From the NCBI GenBank assembly GCA_964542645.1, contig CAZIUG010000010.1:1-64000 (forward strand): a stretch of DNA of 64,000 bases. Reading direction: 5' to 3'. Below the pieces are notes generated by a model. The model was not told the DNA's origin. It did not search any database and worked only from the letters and a program-made list of their open reading frames with translations. This stretch comes from Moanibacter sp964542645 (lineage in GTDB: Bacteria; Verrucomicrobiota; Verrucomicrobiia; Opitutales; UBA2987). This document shows positions 34,325 through 43,200 of this stretch, piece by piece (positions within the stretch are counted from its first letter, which is position 1; the number at the start of each line of letters is the position of its first letter). The position numbers and the translations under genes are program-made.

Positions 34325-35185
34325 TTACTCTTTCTTTCCTCTTTCGTCGTATAGAAACTGCGATGCGACCGATGTGTAGAACTTTGCTTCCTTAAGTTTT
34401 CCTCTCTTGTGGGCGCCGTTTGCAAAAATCCTACATTTCTCCGTTAGGGTTGCCAGGGCGGCGACGTATTCTTCGTCTCTTAGGTACGGAGATTTAAGTA
34501 TCTTTTCTAGGGCTTTGATTCGGTAACGATCGATGCCCCACTGATGGGAAAGTTGTTCGGAATGGCCGTCGAATTTGATAGTGAGAAGATCGGGTAAATA
34601 GAGAATGGGATATCGAACACTTATTCTCAACCACATGTCGTAATCTTCTGCAGCTTGCAAAGAAGCGTCGAACAGACCAACCGTAGCAAAGATATTCCGA
34701 TGAACAATAACGGTTGACGGAGAGATCATGCAGACCGGTAGGCATTCCTTGAAAACGTACCCTCCCAACTTAGCATATTTGGGGGGGGGGACAACACGTT
34801 TCCCTTTTCGGATCCAGATTTCTCCACTGTGACAGATTAGGTAATCGGGATTTTGGTTCAGAGCCTCAAATGCAATTTCTAGTTTTTGTGGGAGCCATTC
34901 GTCGTCGGAGTCGAGGAAGGCAATCCATTCGCCGGAAGCTTCTTTGATGCCTCGATTGCGAGCTTGGCTTACGCCTTGGTTTTCCTGTTCAATCAGGCTA
35001 ACCGAGGAATATGTTTTTTGGATGAGATCCCTCGTCCCATCACTAGAACCATCATCTACTACAATGACTTCGGAAGGCGAAGCCGTTTGGTTGAGGACCG
35101 AATCCAACGCTCGACACAGCAGGGAACGTCGGTTATAAGTCGGGATGACGACAGTAACAGACTCTAGGGATCGATGAGACTTCAT
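34325..35185 (-). CDS. Family 2 glycosyltransferase with a G10/C10 tract
   Basis: A 286-residue GT-A-type glycosyltransferase that moves a sugar from a nucleotide sugar. The family 2 start TVVIPTYNRRSLL, VIVVDDGSSDGT and the metal-binding FLDSDDEW are visible, then an acceptor domain with AEDYDMWLRIS. It should work on surface polysaccharide or a protein glycan, but no polysaccharide cluster is near. A run of ten G (ten C in the coding strand, encoding VPPP around residue 135) lies in the gene. Gain or loss of one base there would cut the protein in half. Confidence 0.87.
   Translation of the reverse strand: MKSHRSLESVTVVIPTYNRRSLLCRALDSVLNQTASPSEVIVVDDGSSDGTRDLIQKTYSSVSLIEQENQGVSQARNRGIKEASGEWIAFLDSDDEWLPQKLEIAFEALNQNPDYLICHSGEIWIRKGKRVVPPPKYAKLGGYVFKECLPVCMISPSTVIVHRNIFATVGLFDASLQAAEDYDMWLRISVRYPILYLPDLLTIKFDGHSEQLSHQWGIDRYRIKALEKILKSPYLRDEEYVAALATLTEKCRIFANGAHKRGKLKEAKFYTSVASQFLYDERGKKE
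34781..34790. repeat. Homopolymer G10 tract inside the glycosyltransferase gene
   Basis: Ten consecutive G on the given strand, ten C in the gene's sense, encoding part of V-V-P-P-P-K at about residues 132-137. Tracts of this length in surface-sugar genes are a known basis of on/off switching by slipped-strand mispairing. A nine-G run in nusB shows that such runs also occur without obvious switching in this genome. Confidence 0.9.
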
Positions 35186-35806
35186 CGAATTTTATGTTGT
35201 TTTGTAGGCGACCATTGGTCGCTGGCTACATTAGCTAATCCAGAAACGCTCGAAAATTTATCACAATAGAAGAAGTCAATTGGTTGTCCTGCCCCTTCTC
35301 TAGTTTCTAGTGTTCTAAAAACGCTTTCGATAGCGTTTCGGATTCCAGTATTCGCGACTCAGTTATTTCGTGTCTGACCTTTTCCTTTTCAATTGGTAAT
35401 TACATTCACTCTTGGTCCCATCTTTACCCTTTACCTTCGCCATGGTCAATCCTACTTAACACTGCCTCGTGCTTGCATTGTCTCTTGTTTTGCGTCTCTT
35501 TGTGGTAATCCACGGACCCTTAGAGGGTCATCGGTTACCCCAGTACTATCTAAATAGCTATGGCAAAGCTTGCTTCCAGAAGGCTATCTTCTTTCCTTGT
35601 TTCTGTCTTACCCTGTTCGCTGATGATTCTCCGGGACTCACTACTTTTTCCTAGTTTTTCAATGACACGGTTGTTCTGCCACAATAAGAAGTCTCCGATC
35701 GCATCTAGACGAATGCAGGATGTTTGGCAGATTCCCATTGCCCAGAACGCAAATCTTAGTGAAGTTTCCGGTCGAATTATTCAGTATCCATCCGAGTTTC
35801 AAGAAA
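35186..35806. promoter_or_regulatory. Gene-free region with an operator-like palindrome at 35319-35338
   Basis: These 621 bases separate the leftward glycosyltransferase gene from the rightward aminotransferase gene. AAACGCT and AGCGTTT flank a 6-base centre at 35319-35338, a perfect 7-bp inverted repeat resembling LacI-family operators. The stretch from about 35380 to 35560 is unusually rich in C and T on the given strand. Frames open here (for example 35560-35820) give proteins without any recognisable feature, so I call no gene. Confidence 0.4.
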
Positions 35807-37060
35807 ATGTCCCCATCTAGCCAAGATCGATTGAAAAGAAGTGCAATTGAGTTTGGCGAGAGTGTCCGAAAGCGAGCCCTCTCCCTGACCGCCGAGGGGA
35901 GGGACGCAAACCAAATCGCTAAGATTCTCTGCGATACCGATGCTGTCGGCCACAACTACGGAATCGGCATCGTCCTCGATTCTGATGGTCAAGCGATGAC
36001 CTCTTCGGAGACTATCCTCAAATACACTCTACGAGAGATTAAAGACAGTCGGCGCGGTAACTACCAGAGCTCTACGGCGATCATCGAGGATCTCAAAACC
36101 GCTGTTTTAAAGTGGCAGCGGATTCCAGAAGCCCTTTGGGAGCAATTTCTCCTCATCCTTCCTTCCGATGCTGGAACTGGTGCCGTTAAGTCGGCCGTTG
36201 ATCTTGGCCTTAGACTAAATAAAAAGGTGATTTCGATTGGCGTAGAGGAGTTAGGTTGGCCGGCCTATTCTGCTATCGCACAAAGTTGTCGTATAGGCTG
36301 CCAGCAGTTTCCCACCGACTGTGTCATCGAAAACGATGCGATTCTTCCCATTTATCAGGCTGGCCCCATGAATACTACTGGCCGGGTGACTGCAGCTTCA
36401 GTCCTACGCGAACGAGCCACCGCCGCTGCCGCCAGGAGCTGCCCTGTGATCTTGGATCGGGCCTATCCTGGTTTCGAATTCTCCGGACGATTAGAAGCGA
36501 AGGGTTATGACGCCGTCATGAAAATGAGCTACCAAGGGCAGATTGCCCCTTTTGTTGGGACGAAAACCCCTTTTCTCATCCCCATCAGCCCAACAAAATG
36601 TTTCCGAAGCTTTGCCCTCCGGCCAGCCGGAATGCTTCTTGCCTACATTCCCGACGAAGCAACGCGCGGCGAAATTTCAACCCTTGCTGCAGTTCTTATG
36701 AGGGCTCGTGGCTGTTCTTTTGAACATCCTGTAACTCGAGCCTTCGCTAAGGCCCTAGTATCTGACCTCCCTGCTCTCGAGAGAGAGCATATACAGGTCC
36801 TAAAACGCCTGGCTAAAACCGAGGGCCTCTGGGCGAGTTTAACTCGCAATACTCCCATCGAACATCTTTTCTCTGAATCCTACTCAGGTCTCTTCCGTAA
36901 TCCCCGGTCTCATCAAGATTCTGACATAGTCCTTTACGGCCAACATATCTATCCCGTTTTCACTGATGGAAGATGCCGCATCAACATCACTGGGTTACCT
37001 GGAGACGAAGAATTGCAACGGGAACACATCGGCGTATTTGCCCGGACTTGCTTCGAATAA
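35807..37060 (+). CDS. Class I (alpha subgroup) PLP-dependent aminotransferase, divergent
   Basis: From ATG 35807 the protein has 417 residues. Overall resemblance is low, but the aspartate/tyrosine aminotransferase active site can be traced: GTGAV (123-127), Trp151 in LGWPAY, Asn189 in MNTTGR, Asp217 and Tyr220 in LDRAYPGF, Lys264 in SPTKCF, Arg272 in ALRPAG and Arg391 in RINITGL. The spacings Asp-x2-Tyr and Lys-x7-Arg are those of AspC, and the Lys-to-Arg distance differs by one. I infer an amino acid transaminase with a substrate-binding C-terminal arginine for a carboxylate. C-ending codons are more frequent than in its neighbours. It stands alone. Confidence 0.75.
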   Translation: MSPSSQDRLKRSAIEFGESVRKRALSLTAEGRDANQIAKILCDTDAVGHNYGIGIVLDSDGQAMTSSETILKYTLREIKDSRRGNYQSSTAIIEDLKTAVLKWQRIPEALWEQFLLILPSDAGTGAVKSAVDLGLRLNKKVISIGVEELGWPAYSAIAQSCRIGCQQFPTDCVIENDAILPIYQAGPMNTTGRVTAASVLRERATAAAARSCPVILDRAYPGFEFSGRLEAKGYDAVMKMSYQGQIAPFVGTKTPFLIPISPTKCFRSFALRPAGMLLAYIPDEATRGEISTLAAVLMRARGCSFEHPVTRAFAKALVSDLPALEREHIQVLKRLAKTEGLWASLTRNTPIEHLFSESYSGLFRNPRSHQDSDIVLYGQHIYPVFTDGRCRINITGLPGDEELQREHIGVFARTCFE

Positions 37061-37261
37061 GTTAGAGCGATCAAAGAACAGGAAAAGGATTTTGTATTGT
37101 TCTGTTTTGTGGGGTGAGATGCTCGAACCTAGGCGGTTGGTGTTGTGGTGTGGCAGTTCCATCTTCACCCGGAGCATTGGATGAGGGCCGAATTGTCCAG
37201 AAGTTGGTTTACTAAGAAATAAATAGGAGCACTGTATGTGAGGGAATTTTTCTGCTCTTCC

Positions 37262-37828
37262 TCACTTATAGTAAACGGCGACATGGGCGTGATAAAGCGC
37301 AATGATGATCGTGAGTGCAGCCAGGGTTACGTGGAGAAGGATCCATACTGTTCTGTAAGAGTAAGACCAAAAAGAAATTTTCAAGCTGGTTGGATTAGCT
37401 AATCCAACAACAACATTGATCAAAAAAACCCAGCTGAGTACAGCAAGGTACCCATATCCGAATTCAGTACTGTGGAGATAAAAAAGAATCGGAGCAAATG
37501 TCCCTGTCCTTTGATGGAAGACCAACGGACGGAGGAGTTTTTTTCTTCTCATCCGTGCTAAAAAAAGGTACCACTGGTATCCCACAAACAAGAGCAAGCA
37601 AGTGCCGGTTGCGTACTTGTATTCGTCCACTGACTGTAAGCTACGGAGCCAATTACAGTGGAAACTGGCCATGTCTTGGACAAAATAAAGTGCAACTAAG
37701 GCGATGCCAACCAATCTCCATTTCCATTCGCGCGGTGTTCGTTCCGGAGGTCGGCTCGAAAAATTCCCAAACGACAAGGGGCGCCGCCCTCGCTCAATTA
37801 AAAGCTGGGATCTCCTAATCTGATTCAT
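37262..37828 (-). CDS. Membrane diheme b-type protein (ferric-reductase/b561-like), predicted
   Basis: A 188-residue protein with about 33 polar, basic N-terminal residues and then four or five membrane helices (about 37-56, 73-92, 104-120, 126-145, 160-184). Two pairs of histidines have the same spacing, His105-x13-His119 and His166-x13-His180, as in proteins that hold two b hemes between helices. I do not recognise the family by name. It is the third gene of a redox operon with the Tll0287-like protein (31 bases before) and the pentaheme cytochrome, and probably exchanges electrons between the quinone pool and these c hemes (inference). Confidence 0.7.
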   Translation of the reverse strand: MNQIRRSQLLIERGRRPLSFGNFSSRPPERTPREWKWRLVGIALVALYFVQDMASFHCNWLRSLQSVDEYKYATGTCLLLFVGYQWYLFLARMRRKKLLRPLVFHQRTGTFAPILFYLHSTEFGYGYLAVLSWVFLINVVVGLANPTSLKISFWSYSYRTVWILLHVTLAALTIIIALYHAHVAVYYK

Positions 37829-37859
37829 GGACTAGGCTCACGAATTTGCCTTTTCGAAA

Positions 37860-38675
37860 TCATTCCATCCCCCGTTGAAACTCGATAATAGCTTGCAATG
37901 TTATGGGAGAGGCTCGTTCCCCCACCTTAGCTATAAAGACATCTGTGGACGGAAGATAGTAACCATCCGTTGGCCAATGCTTTCCCACTTTGGGCGGATT
38001 GGCAAAGGAAGCTACTTTTTCAATGTATTGATCGTAGCTCTCACGAAATCCTATCCGAAGGGCTTGCACCATTGAGATAGCCTCTTCGAGGCTGACCGAA
38101 CTCGCTGGATAAGACCAGGTTGAGGCACCCATGATGTCACCTAGTTTCCAATCGGACTTTGTAGTTTCTGGTTCTTTGTTGTGGCATCTTACGCAGGTCT
38201 CAGCGACGGCGACATCCGGAAACATAGCAATCTGAAAACCAGTGTCATCATCATAAAAAAATTGCGGCTCGCCAGTTTCCCTAATTTCCAAAAAGTGGGA
38301 GTTCTGAAGACCGGTGAGTTGATTTGCGTCGTTGATTGGAAAGTCTGAGCCGAGAAATAGATAGAGTCGCAAGGGACTTCGGCGGAGGCTTTCTGCAGTT
38401 TCCCGCAGGAAAAGGGCGGGGAGGGGCCCTGCTTCGAGTTCGGGGTTGCGCCACAGCTTGTTGAATTCCAAACCTCTTTTTTGACCAGCGCCCACAATTT
38501 CCTCCGTCCAGAGTTTGCGAACGGTATCATTTTCTGCTTCTAGGACCTCGAAAACTTTAGAGATTGGGATTGGTCGCGCGGCGTCTAGGGCGGAGTCTTC
38601 CGGCGGTGCGTTAACGATTATCAGAACGACGAAACACAGCGTGACTGCGATAGAAATAACGATGGTCTTCCTCAT
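37860..38675 (-). CDS. Tll0287-like (DUF3365) c-type heme protein
   Basis: A 271-residue protein with an N-terminal signal or anchor helix (IVISIAVTLCFVVLIIV) and one c-type heme site, CVRCH at residues 161-165. The surrounding sequence (QFFYDDDTGFQIAMFPDV before the heme site, and WKLGDIMGASTWSYP after) matches the Tll0287-like/DUF3365 domain, a PAS-like fold used in heme-based sensing. Without an attached kinase it is probably a periplasmic redox or ligand-binding subunit. Its start overlaps the end of the pentaheme cytochrome gene by 4 bases, so the two are translated together. Confidence 0.82.
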   Translation of the reverse strand: MRKTIVISIAVTLCFVVLIIVNAPPEDSALDAARPIPISKVFEVLEAENDTVRKLWTEEIVGAGQKRGLEFNKLWRNPELEAGPLPALFLRETAESLRRSPLRLYLFLGSDFPINDANQLTGLQNSHFLEIRETGEPQFFYDDDTGFQIAMFPDVAVAETCVRCHNKEPETTKSDWKLGDIMGASTWSYPASSVSLEEAISMVQALRIGFRESYDQYIEKVASFANPPKVGKHWPTDGYYLPSTDVFIAKVGERASPITLQAIIEFQRGME

Positions 38676-39403
38676 TTTTGGCTTGGCGGATTACTTGAGG
38701 ATTTAATTTTTGAAGGGAAAGCAAATTTTTCAAGCGAGTAGGGAGATGGGGCTCCGTTGAAATACTCCCAAATCAGTTGTTCTGAAACGCCATCCTCGAT
38801 GCGTTGAGGTGTTGTCATCTTGTGATTTCCGTGAAAGTCATGGCACTGAAGACAGGTATTCCACAATTCGTCACGAACTAAAGTGGCATGGGTAGGAGAG
38901 ATTGGGTCATTTTTGAGGTCGGTGTCTTTATGGCAGTGGGTGCAATATTCAATAGTCGGGAGGGTTACCCGTTTCCCCCGGTGCTCGGTGTGGCAGGTAA
39001 TACATTGGTAGACCTTGAACTCTTTCCGAACTTCGGCAAAACGCGGTTCGAGAAAGCGGGAGATTGGGTGTCGGTCGTCCGGGCGTTCGTGACACTCAAG
39101 GCAGGACTCGCTGGATACATCTTCGGACCCGAATCCAATAGTGGATTTGCGTAGGCCGAGCCAGTAATGGACGTTGGAACTAAACTCCTGTGCCACTGTA
39201 CCCTCAATAGGAATATGGCATTCGTGGCAGCTCAGTTCTTCATGTCCAGTATTCATAGGACCCTTGGCAACCCACTTGTTCTGCTTTGGGAAAGAGAGAA
39301 GAGAAGTAAACAGAATACCAAGAGAAACCCCCAGAAACACCCCTAAATAGCGTCGCTTTTTCGTTCCCTTTAAATAGTCTGAAATGATTGATTTGATTCT
39401 CAA
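38672..39403 (-). CDS. Membrane-anchored pentaheme c-type cytochrome
   Basis: A 243-residue protein with an uncleaved N-terminal helix (YLGVFLGVSLGILFTSLLSF, about 19-38) and five CxxCH heme sites at residues 59, 101, 134, 154 and 184. Extra histidines (His79, His112, His141, His172, His191 and others) can serve as distal ligands. The plan resembles NapC/NirT and cytochrome c3-like carriers, which pass electrons from menaquinol or another donor to periplasmic partners; sequence similarity is not close enough to pick one. It starts with TTG at 39403; no ATG lies between there and the helix. It is the first gene of the three-gene redox operon. Confidence 0.87.
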   Translation of the reverse strand: MRIKSIISDYLKGTKKRRYLGVFLGVSLGILFTSLLSFPKQNKWVAKGPMNTGHEELSCHECHIPIEGTVAQEFSSNVHYWLGLRKSTIGFGSEDVSSESCLECHERPDDRHPISRFLEPRFAEVRKEFKVYQCITCHTEHRGKRVTLPTIEYCTHCHKDTDLKNDPISPTHATLVRDELWNTCLQCHDFHGNHKMTTPQRIEDGVSEQLIWEYFNGAPSPYSLEKFAFPSKIKSSSNPPSQK

Positions 39404-39600
39404 AATTTAGTTCGAAACATTAAATTCCGGGACCTCCTTAATTATTACTAGCGGTCATAAAATCGGAAATATTGATGCGGTTTCTGTACAACAAGGAGGC
39501 AGCTGTCGAGTTTGGTATCGTTCACATGGTCTTACCCAGGATGCAGCTTTGGTTTTGCACACAACATGGCGTCCATCATACCATAACGGTGCTTCCAAAA

Positions 39601-40662
39601 TCATTCGATCAACCACTCATCATCGAGATCTTTGTTTGGCTGTAGGGAAGATAAGCTTATATCAAATTTGCGTTTGATCTTGTTATTGTGGTCACGTACC
39701 TGAAGAGAAATGGTTGGATCTTCCTTTTCCCAGTCAATGACAATGAAACCGAAACCAAGATCCTTGTAGAATGAGCCAATCCTATAACGGTTTCTCTCCG
39801 CTTTGAGCCTTGTCGCAGAAATGTTCATGCCACTGGAGGTAAAGTCAATCAATGGATAATGCACGGTCTCGTCATTCACTACTGAAATCTCATGGAAATG
39901 CCGGTCACCTGAAAGCAAGATTATACCACCTTTTTGGCTCGCACGAATTAAATTTAAGAGACGCTGGCGGCTGCGGGGGAAATTTCCCCAGTTTTCGAAC
40001 GTCTGATCGAACGCGAGTATCTGAGTTCCCGAACAGATAAAGGTTAACTGAGCGGTGGAAGCTTGCAGCTCCGACCGGAGGAATTCCCATTGGATTTCTC
40101 CCAGAATATCTGACTCTGGTCCTGGGATGTCAGCAAAGTAGCGGTTGTCGAGGAGAATGAACTTCAACTGCTTTCCTTTTGGACCAAAGGTATGGCTAGT
40201 AAAGACCCCTTCGCGGGTACGGCGAGGCGAGTCCTCCGGTTCTTCGAGAAAATCGAGCAGCAGCTGCTGACTTTCTCGTTTTTTCGGGTACCACCTCCCC
40301 GAGTTGTTTTCTCCATAGTCATGGTCGTCCCAGACGCCTATAATTGGTACAGTTTCTCGAAATCTGGCATATCGAGTATGGTTGAACTGACTTGCGTAGA
40401 TGTTTCTCATCCTAGCCATATCTTCAGTATCGCAATAGACGTTGTCTCCGAGCCACACCCAGAGCTCGACTTTGGAATCTGTAAGTACATCCCAGTACGG
40501 CTGTGGTTTTTCCTGGTCGTTACAAGAGCCGATACCGATAAGAGAGACTGGTTCGGCGATCTGATAAGGAAAATAGGCGGATACTGACTCTCCTTTGAGA
40601 GCCAGTAAAACAATGGTCATGAGTCTATATTTCTTAAAAAACATGGCTAACTTGGATAGCAT
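39601..40662 (-). CDS. PhoD-like exported metallophosphatase
   Basis: A 353-residue enzyme of the PhoD/alkaline phosphatase D family. A signal peptide (MSLK-poor start, with KKYRLMTIVLLALKGESVSA before the mature end) precedes the domain. Metal-binding motifs are IGSCND near the start, WLGDNVYCD, VWDDHDYG and the LSGDRHFHEI segment. The family cleaves phosphate mono- or diesters in the periplasm. No phosphate transport or Pho-box is visible nearby. The last 40 residues lack strong features. It is 198 bases before the pentaheme cytochrome gene, same strand, probably a separate unit. Confidence 0.83.
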   Translation of the reverse strand: MLSKLAMFFKKYRLMTIVLLALKGESVSAYFPYQIAEPVSLIGIGSCNDQEKPQPYWDVLTDSKVELWVWLGDNVYCDTEDMARMRNIYASQFNHTRYARFRETVPIIGVWDDHDYGENNSGRWYPKKRESQQLLLDFLEEPEDSPRRTREGVFTSHTFGPKGKQLKFILLDNRYFADIPGPESDILGEIQWEFLRSELQASTAQLTFICSGTQILAFDQTFENWGNFPRSRQRLLNLIRASQKGGIILLSGDRHFHEISVVNDETVHYPLIDFTSSGMNISATRLKAERNRYRIGSFYKDLGFGFIVIDWEKEDPTISLQVRDHNNKIKRKFDISLSSLQPNKDLDDEWLIE

Positions 40663-40884
40663 TAGATTTCCCTCATCAATTCACGCGGGTGTTTAATGAA
40701 TCTGAGACACCGTTGCTCTCGAGAACAAACAAATTGTCCTGTGGGGATTGCATAAGGATCTTAACTAAATTTGAGCATTAAAAAACGGATATCATTACTG
40801 GGGTCCCATGTGGCTCGTATCGATTATTTCGGGAGTGATCGCTGGCTTCCTCCAATTCTCACTTCCTCTAGCATTGAAAAGAAT

Positions 40885-42012
40885 TCAAACCGAATAGGCA
40901 ACTGAACCATCGCTCCTAAGTAGGGTTTTTGCCGCATTCATCGGAATGTAAGGAGTCCGTTCAACAAGGCGATCGTCTAATTCTACTCCTAGCCCAGGTG
41001 CTGAGGATATCGGCATGTATCCTCCAACTCTCTTCCAGCTACTTTTGAAGACAGCTTGGTCTTCGCTTTCATCTGCCTTAGTGTACTCCTGAGTAACAAA
41101 ATTGGGGATACAGGTGTCCAGATGGTAAGATGCGGCGCTAATCAGTGGGCCTAGGAAATTGTGTGTTACAACAGCACAGTGATAGGCCTCGGCGATTGCA
41201 GCAATCTTCTTACAATGGGTCAACCCGCCAGCAAGAGCGACATCCGGGCGGACATATTGGGGACCTCCTTGGGCTAGCAATTCACTGAATTCCCATATTG
41301 TGCAAAGTCGCTCGCCGTTACCGACAGGAACGTTGATACGCCGAGCGATGTCGGATTGGGCAGTGATGCTGTCAATCTGGATAGGATCCTCCAGGAAATA
41401 TAGGTTGAACTCATTCAGGGCCTCGGCTACAGTGACTGCAGTGAGGGGCGTGAGTTTGCGGTGGATTTCTATGATTAAGTCGAGATCTGGTCCCCCTCCT
41501 TCACGGGCAGCAGCAGTAAGGTCTCTAGCCGTTTTGACCAATCGATCTACCGCCATGTTTTGATAGTCTCCAACTAGAGGGTCAAACTTGAGAGCAGTAA
41601 AACCTTCTTCGACTGCTTCCCTAGCTACCTTGAGCATGCCCTCAGGGGTGCTGCTTCCATTCATTAAGTGTAGGCGTAGCTTATCGCGGCAGTTTCCTCC
41701 TAAAAGTTCCCAGACGGGAACGTTGAAGTGCTTACCTTTGATATCCCAGAGAGCCATATCTATCGCGCTTAGGGCCCCGGATATAGCAGTTCCCCTAAAT
41801 GGAGACATTCGATAAAGATATTGCCAATGGTGCTCGATACGTAGCGGGTCTTGCCCAACTAGGTAGTCCTTGAACTTGTCGACGATTCGCTCGACCGCTT
41901 CGGGATAACCCCAGCAAGCAGTTTTGCCTAATCCATAGAGGCCACTATCGGTATGAATTCGAACGACATATCCGTTGCCCATAAAAATGGGCTCGATTTT
42001 TTCTATATTCAT
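40885..42012 (-). CDS. Enolase-superfamily dehydratase (mandelate racemase/galactonate dehydratase-like)
   Basis: A 375-residue enzyme from ATG 42012; the in-frame TTG at 42048 is less likely. It shows the N-terminal capping domain, the AIDMALWDIKGK hinge and the barrel with TALKFDP, the metal ligands in IIEIHRKL (Glu-x-His), FLEDPIQ and GNGERL, RPDVALAGGLT, and VTHNFLGP near the end. The Glu-x-His at the place where galactonate dehydratase has Asp-x-His and the length point to a sugar-acid dehydratase. It is divergent from an SDR gene, 56 bases apart, and the pair probably shares a substrate. Confidence 0.85.
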   Translation of the reverse strand: MNIEKIEPIFMGNGYVVRIHTDSGLYGLGKTACWGYPEAVERIVDKFKDYLVGQDPLRIEHHWQYLYRMSPFRGTAISGALSAIDMALWDIKGKHFNVPVWELLGGNCRDKLRLHLMNGSSTPEGMLKVAREAVEEGFTALKFDPLVGDYQNMAVDRLVKTARDLTAAAREGGGPDLDLIIEIHRKLTPLTAVTVAEALNEFNLYFLEDPIQIDSITAQSDIARRINVPVGNGERLCTIWEFSELLAQGGPQYVRPDVALAGGLTHCKKIAAIAEAYHCAVVTHNFLGPLISAASYHLDTCIPNFVTQEYTKADESEDQAVFKSSWKRVGGYMPISSAPGLGVELDDRLVERTPYIPMNAAKTLLRSDGSVAYSV

Positions 42013-42068
42013 GGAATGTTTTAGCCTTAAATTCTCAGGAGATTTCAAGATTAAAAACGAATTAAAAA

Positions 42069-42824
42069 ATGGCTAACTTACGATTTGCTGCATCGGTTGA
42101 GGGACGGGTTGCCTTTGTAACTGGTGGTGCTCGAGGTTTGGGGCGTGCCTGTGCGCTCCGAATTGCTGAAGAGGGAAGGGATATCGCGATTATTGATATT
42201 CTTGAGGAAGAGGCTAATGATACCGTGAAAGCTGTTGAAGACTTCGATCAAAAGGCTATCTTCATCCGAGCGGATGTCAGCAAAGAAGCACAGGTTCGAG
42301 CGGCGGTTTCGAAGACTGTCGAGATCTTTGGGCGCTTGGATATTCTTGTTTGTTGTGCCGGAATACTAGGCCTAGAAGCACCTTTCCTCGAGCAATCCTC
42401 CTCCGATTTCGATAAGGTGATGAAAATTAATCTCTACGGCATTTTCTATGCTCATCAAGCGGTGTTGCCCCATATGCTAAAACGGGGCTGGGGTCGGTGT
42501 GCCAGTATCACATCGGGAGCGAGGCGTGCGGCGTCTAATCAGGTCCCTTATGGTGTTTCGAAAGGGGCGCTGCATTCTTTTATAGGCGCTTTAGGAAATC
42601 CCTATGCGCGCCAGGGGGTTTTTGTCAATGGGGTGGAACCGGGACGCGCGCTCACCGATATGGTAGTGCCGCGATTTTCAAAGAGATTTTTATCTGACCC
42701 GGGCAATCCTTTGGGACGTTATTCCGATGCCGAAGAGGTGGCTGAAGTAGTTGAATTCTTGTGCTCCGAACGCAACACCTATACTACTGGTTCAGTGTGG
42801 AGCGTCAAAGGCTCGACTGGCTAG
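42069..42824 (+). CDS. Short-chain dehydrogenase/reductase
   Basis: A 251-residue classical SDR: FVTGGARGLGRACA, Asp at the end of strand 2 (IAIIDILEEE), CCAGILG, and the catalytic Ser-Tyr-Lys in SITSGARRA and VPYGVSKGAL. The C-terminal part is VKGSTG where VDGG is usual. The Asp after strand 2 favours NAD. It is divergent from the sugar-acid dehydratase gene and is likely to oxidise a related hydroxy acid or sugar (inference). Confidence 0.87.
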   Translation: MANLRFAASVEGRVAFVTGGARGLGRACALRIAEEGRDIAIIDILEEEANDTVKAVEDFDQKAIFIRADVSKEAQVRAAVSKTVEIFGRLDILVCCAGILGLEAPFLEQSSSDFDKVMKINLYGIFYAHQAVLPHMLKRGWGRCASITSGARRAASNQVPYGVSKGALHSFIGALGNPYARQGVFVNGVEPGRALTDMVVPRFSKRFLSDPGNPLGRYSDAEEVAEVVEFLCSERNTYTTGSVWSVKGSTG

Positions 42825-43200
42825 AATCTTGGAAACTTAGGATGGAACAAGCTCGCCCAATCGAACAGAACGAGACAATTTTCTTTTCCAGGGTTTACTG
42901 GGACCATTTCCTATCACCAAGAAACTTCCTTTTTAACACTATCTAAGATTAACCTTTCGTATGCATAAAGTGAGAATCCTATCTTGAAGGACAATAATCA
43001 GCTCCAATTGTCTGTTGCTACCACTGTGGAATTTAAGGCAATCAAGGGTGGAGTTCTCGGGTTTTAATCCTTTGGTCGATTTTCCTGAGTCGCAAATGAC
43101 CCGGGGATTTCTGCATGGGTATTTAAGTTGCGGATTAGGTAATTTTGCTTGCCCGGTTTGACCAGCCGACCCAAAAATTGAAAGAATCTAAATTAAGGAA
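42825..43200. other. Gene-free region upstream of the DUF6807 gene
   Basis: No gene, repeat or RNA is visible in these 376 bases. A TAAGGA right before the ATG at 43201 can serve as ribosome binding site. Confidence 0.5.

Noticed and set aside
35560..35820. Open frame of 86 codons before the aminotransferase gene
   Set aside because: No family features and it overlaps the likely start and leader of the aminotransferase gene in another frame.
40808..40897. 29-codon frame with a hydrophobic part
   Set aside because: Too short, no ribosome binding site, and it runs into the end of the dehydratase gene on the other strand.
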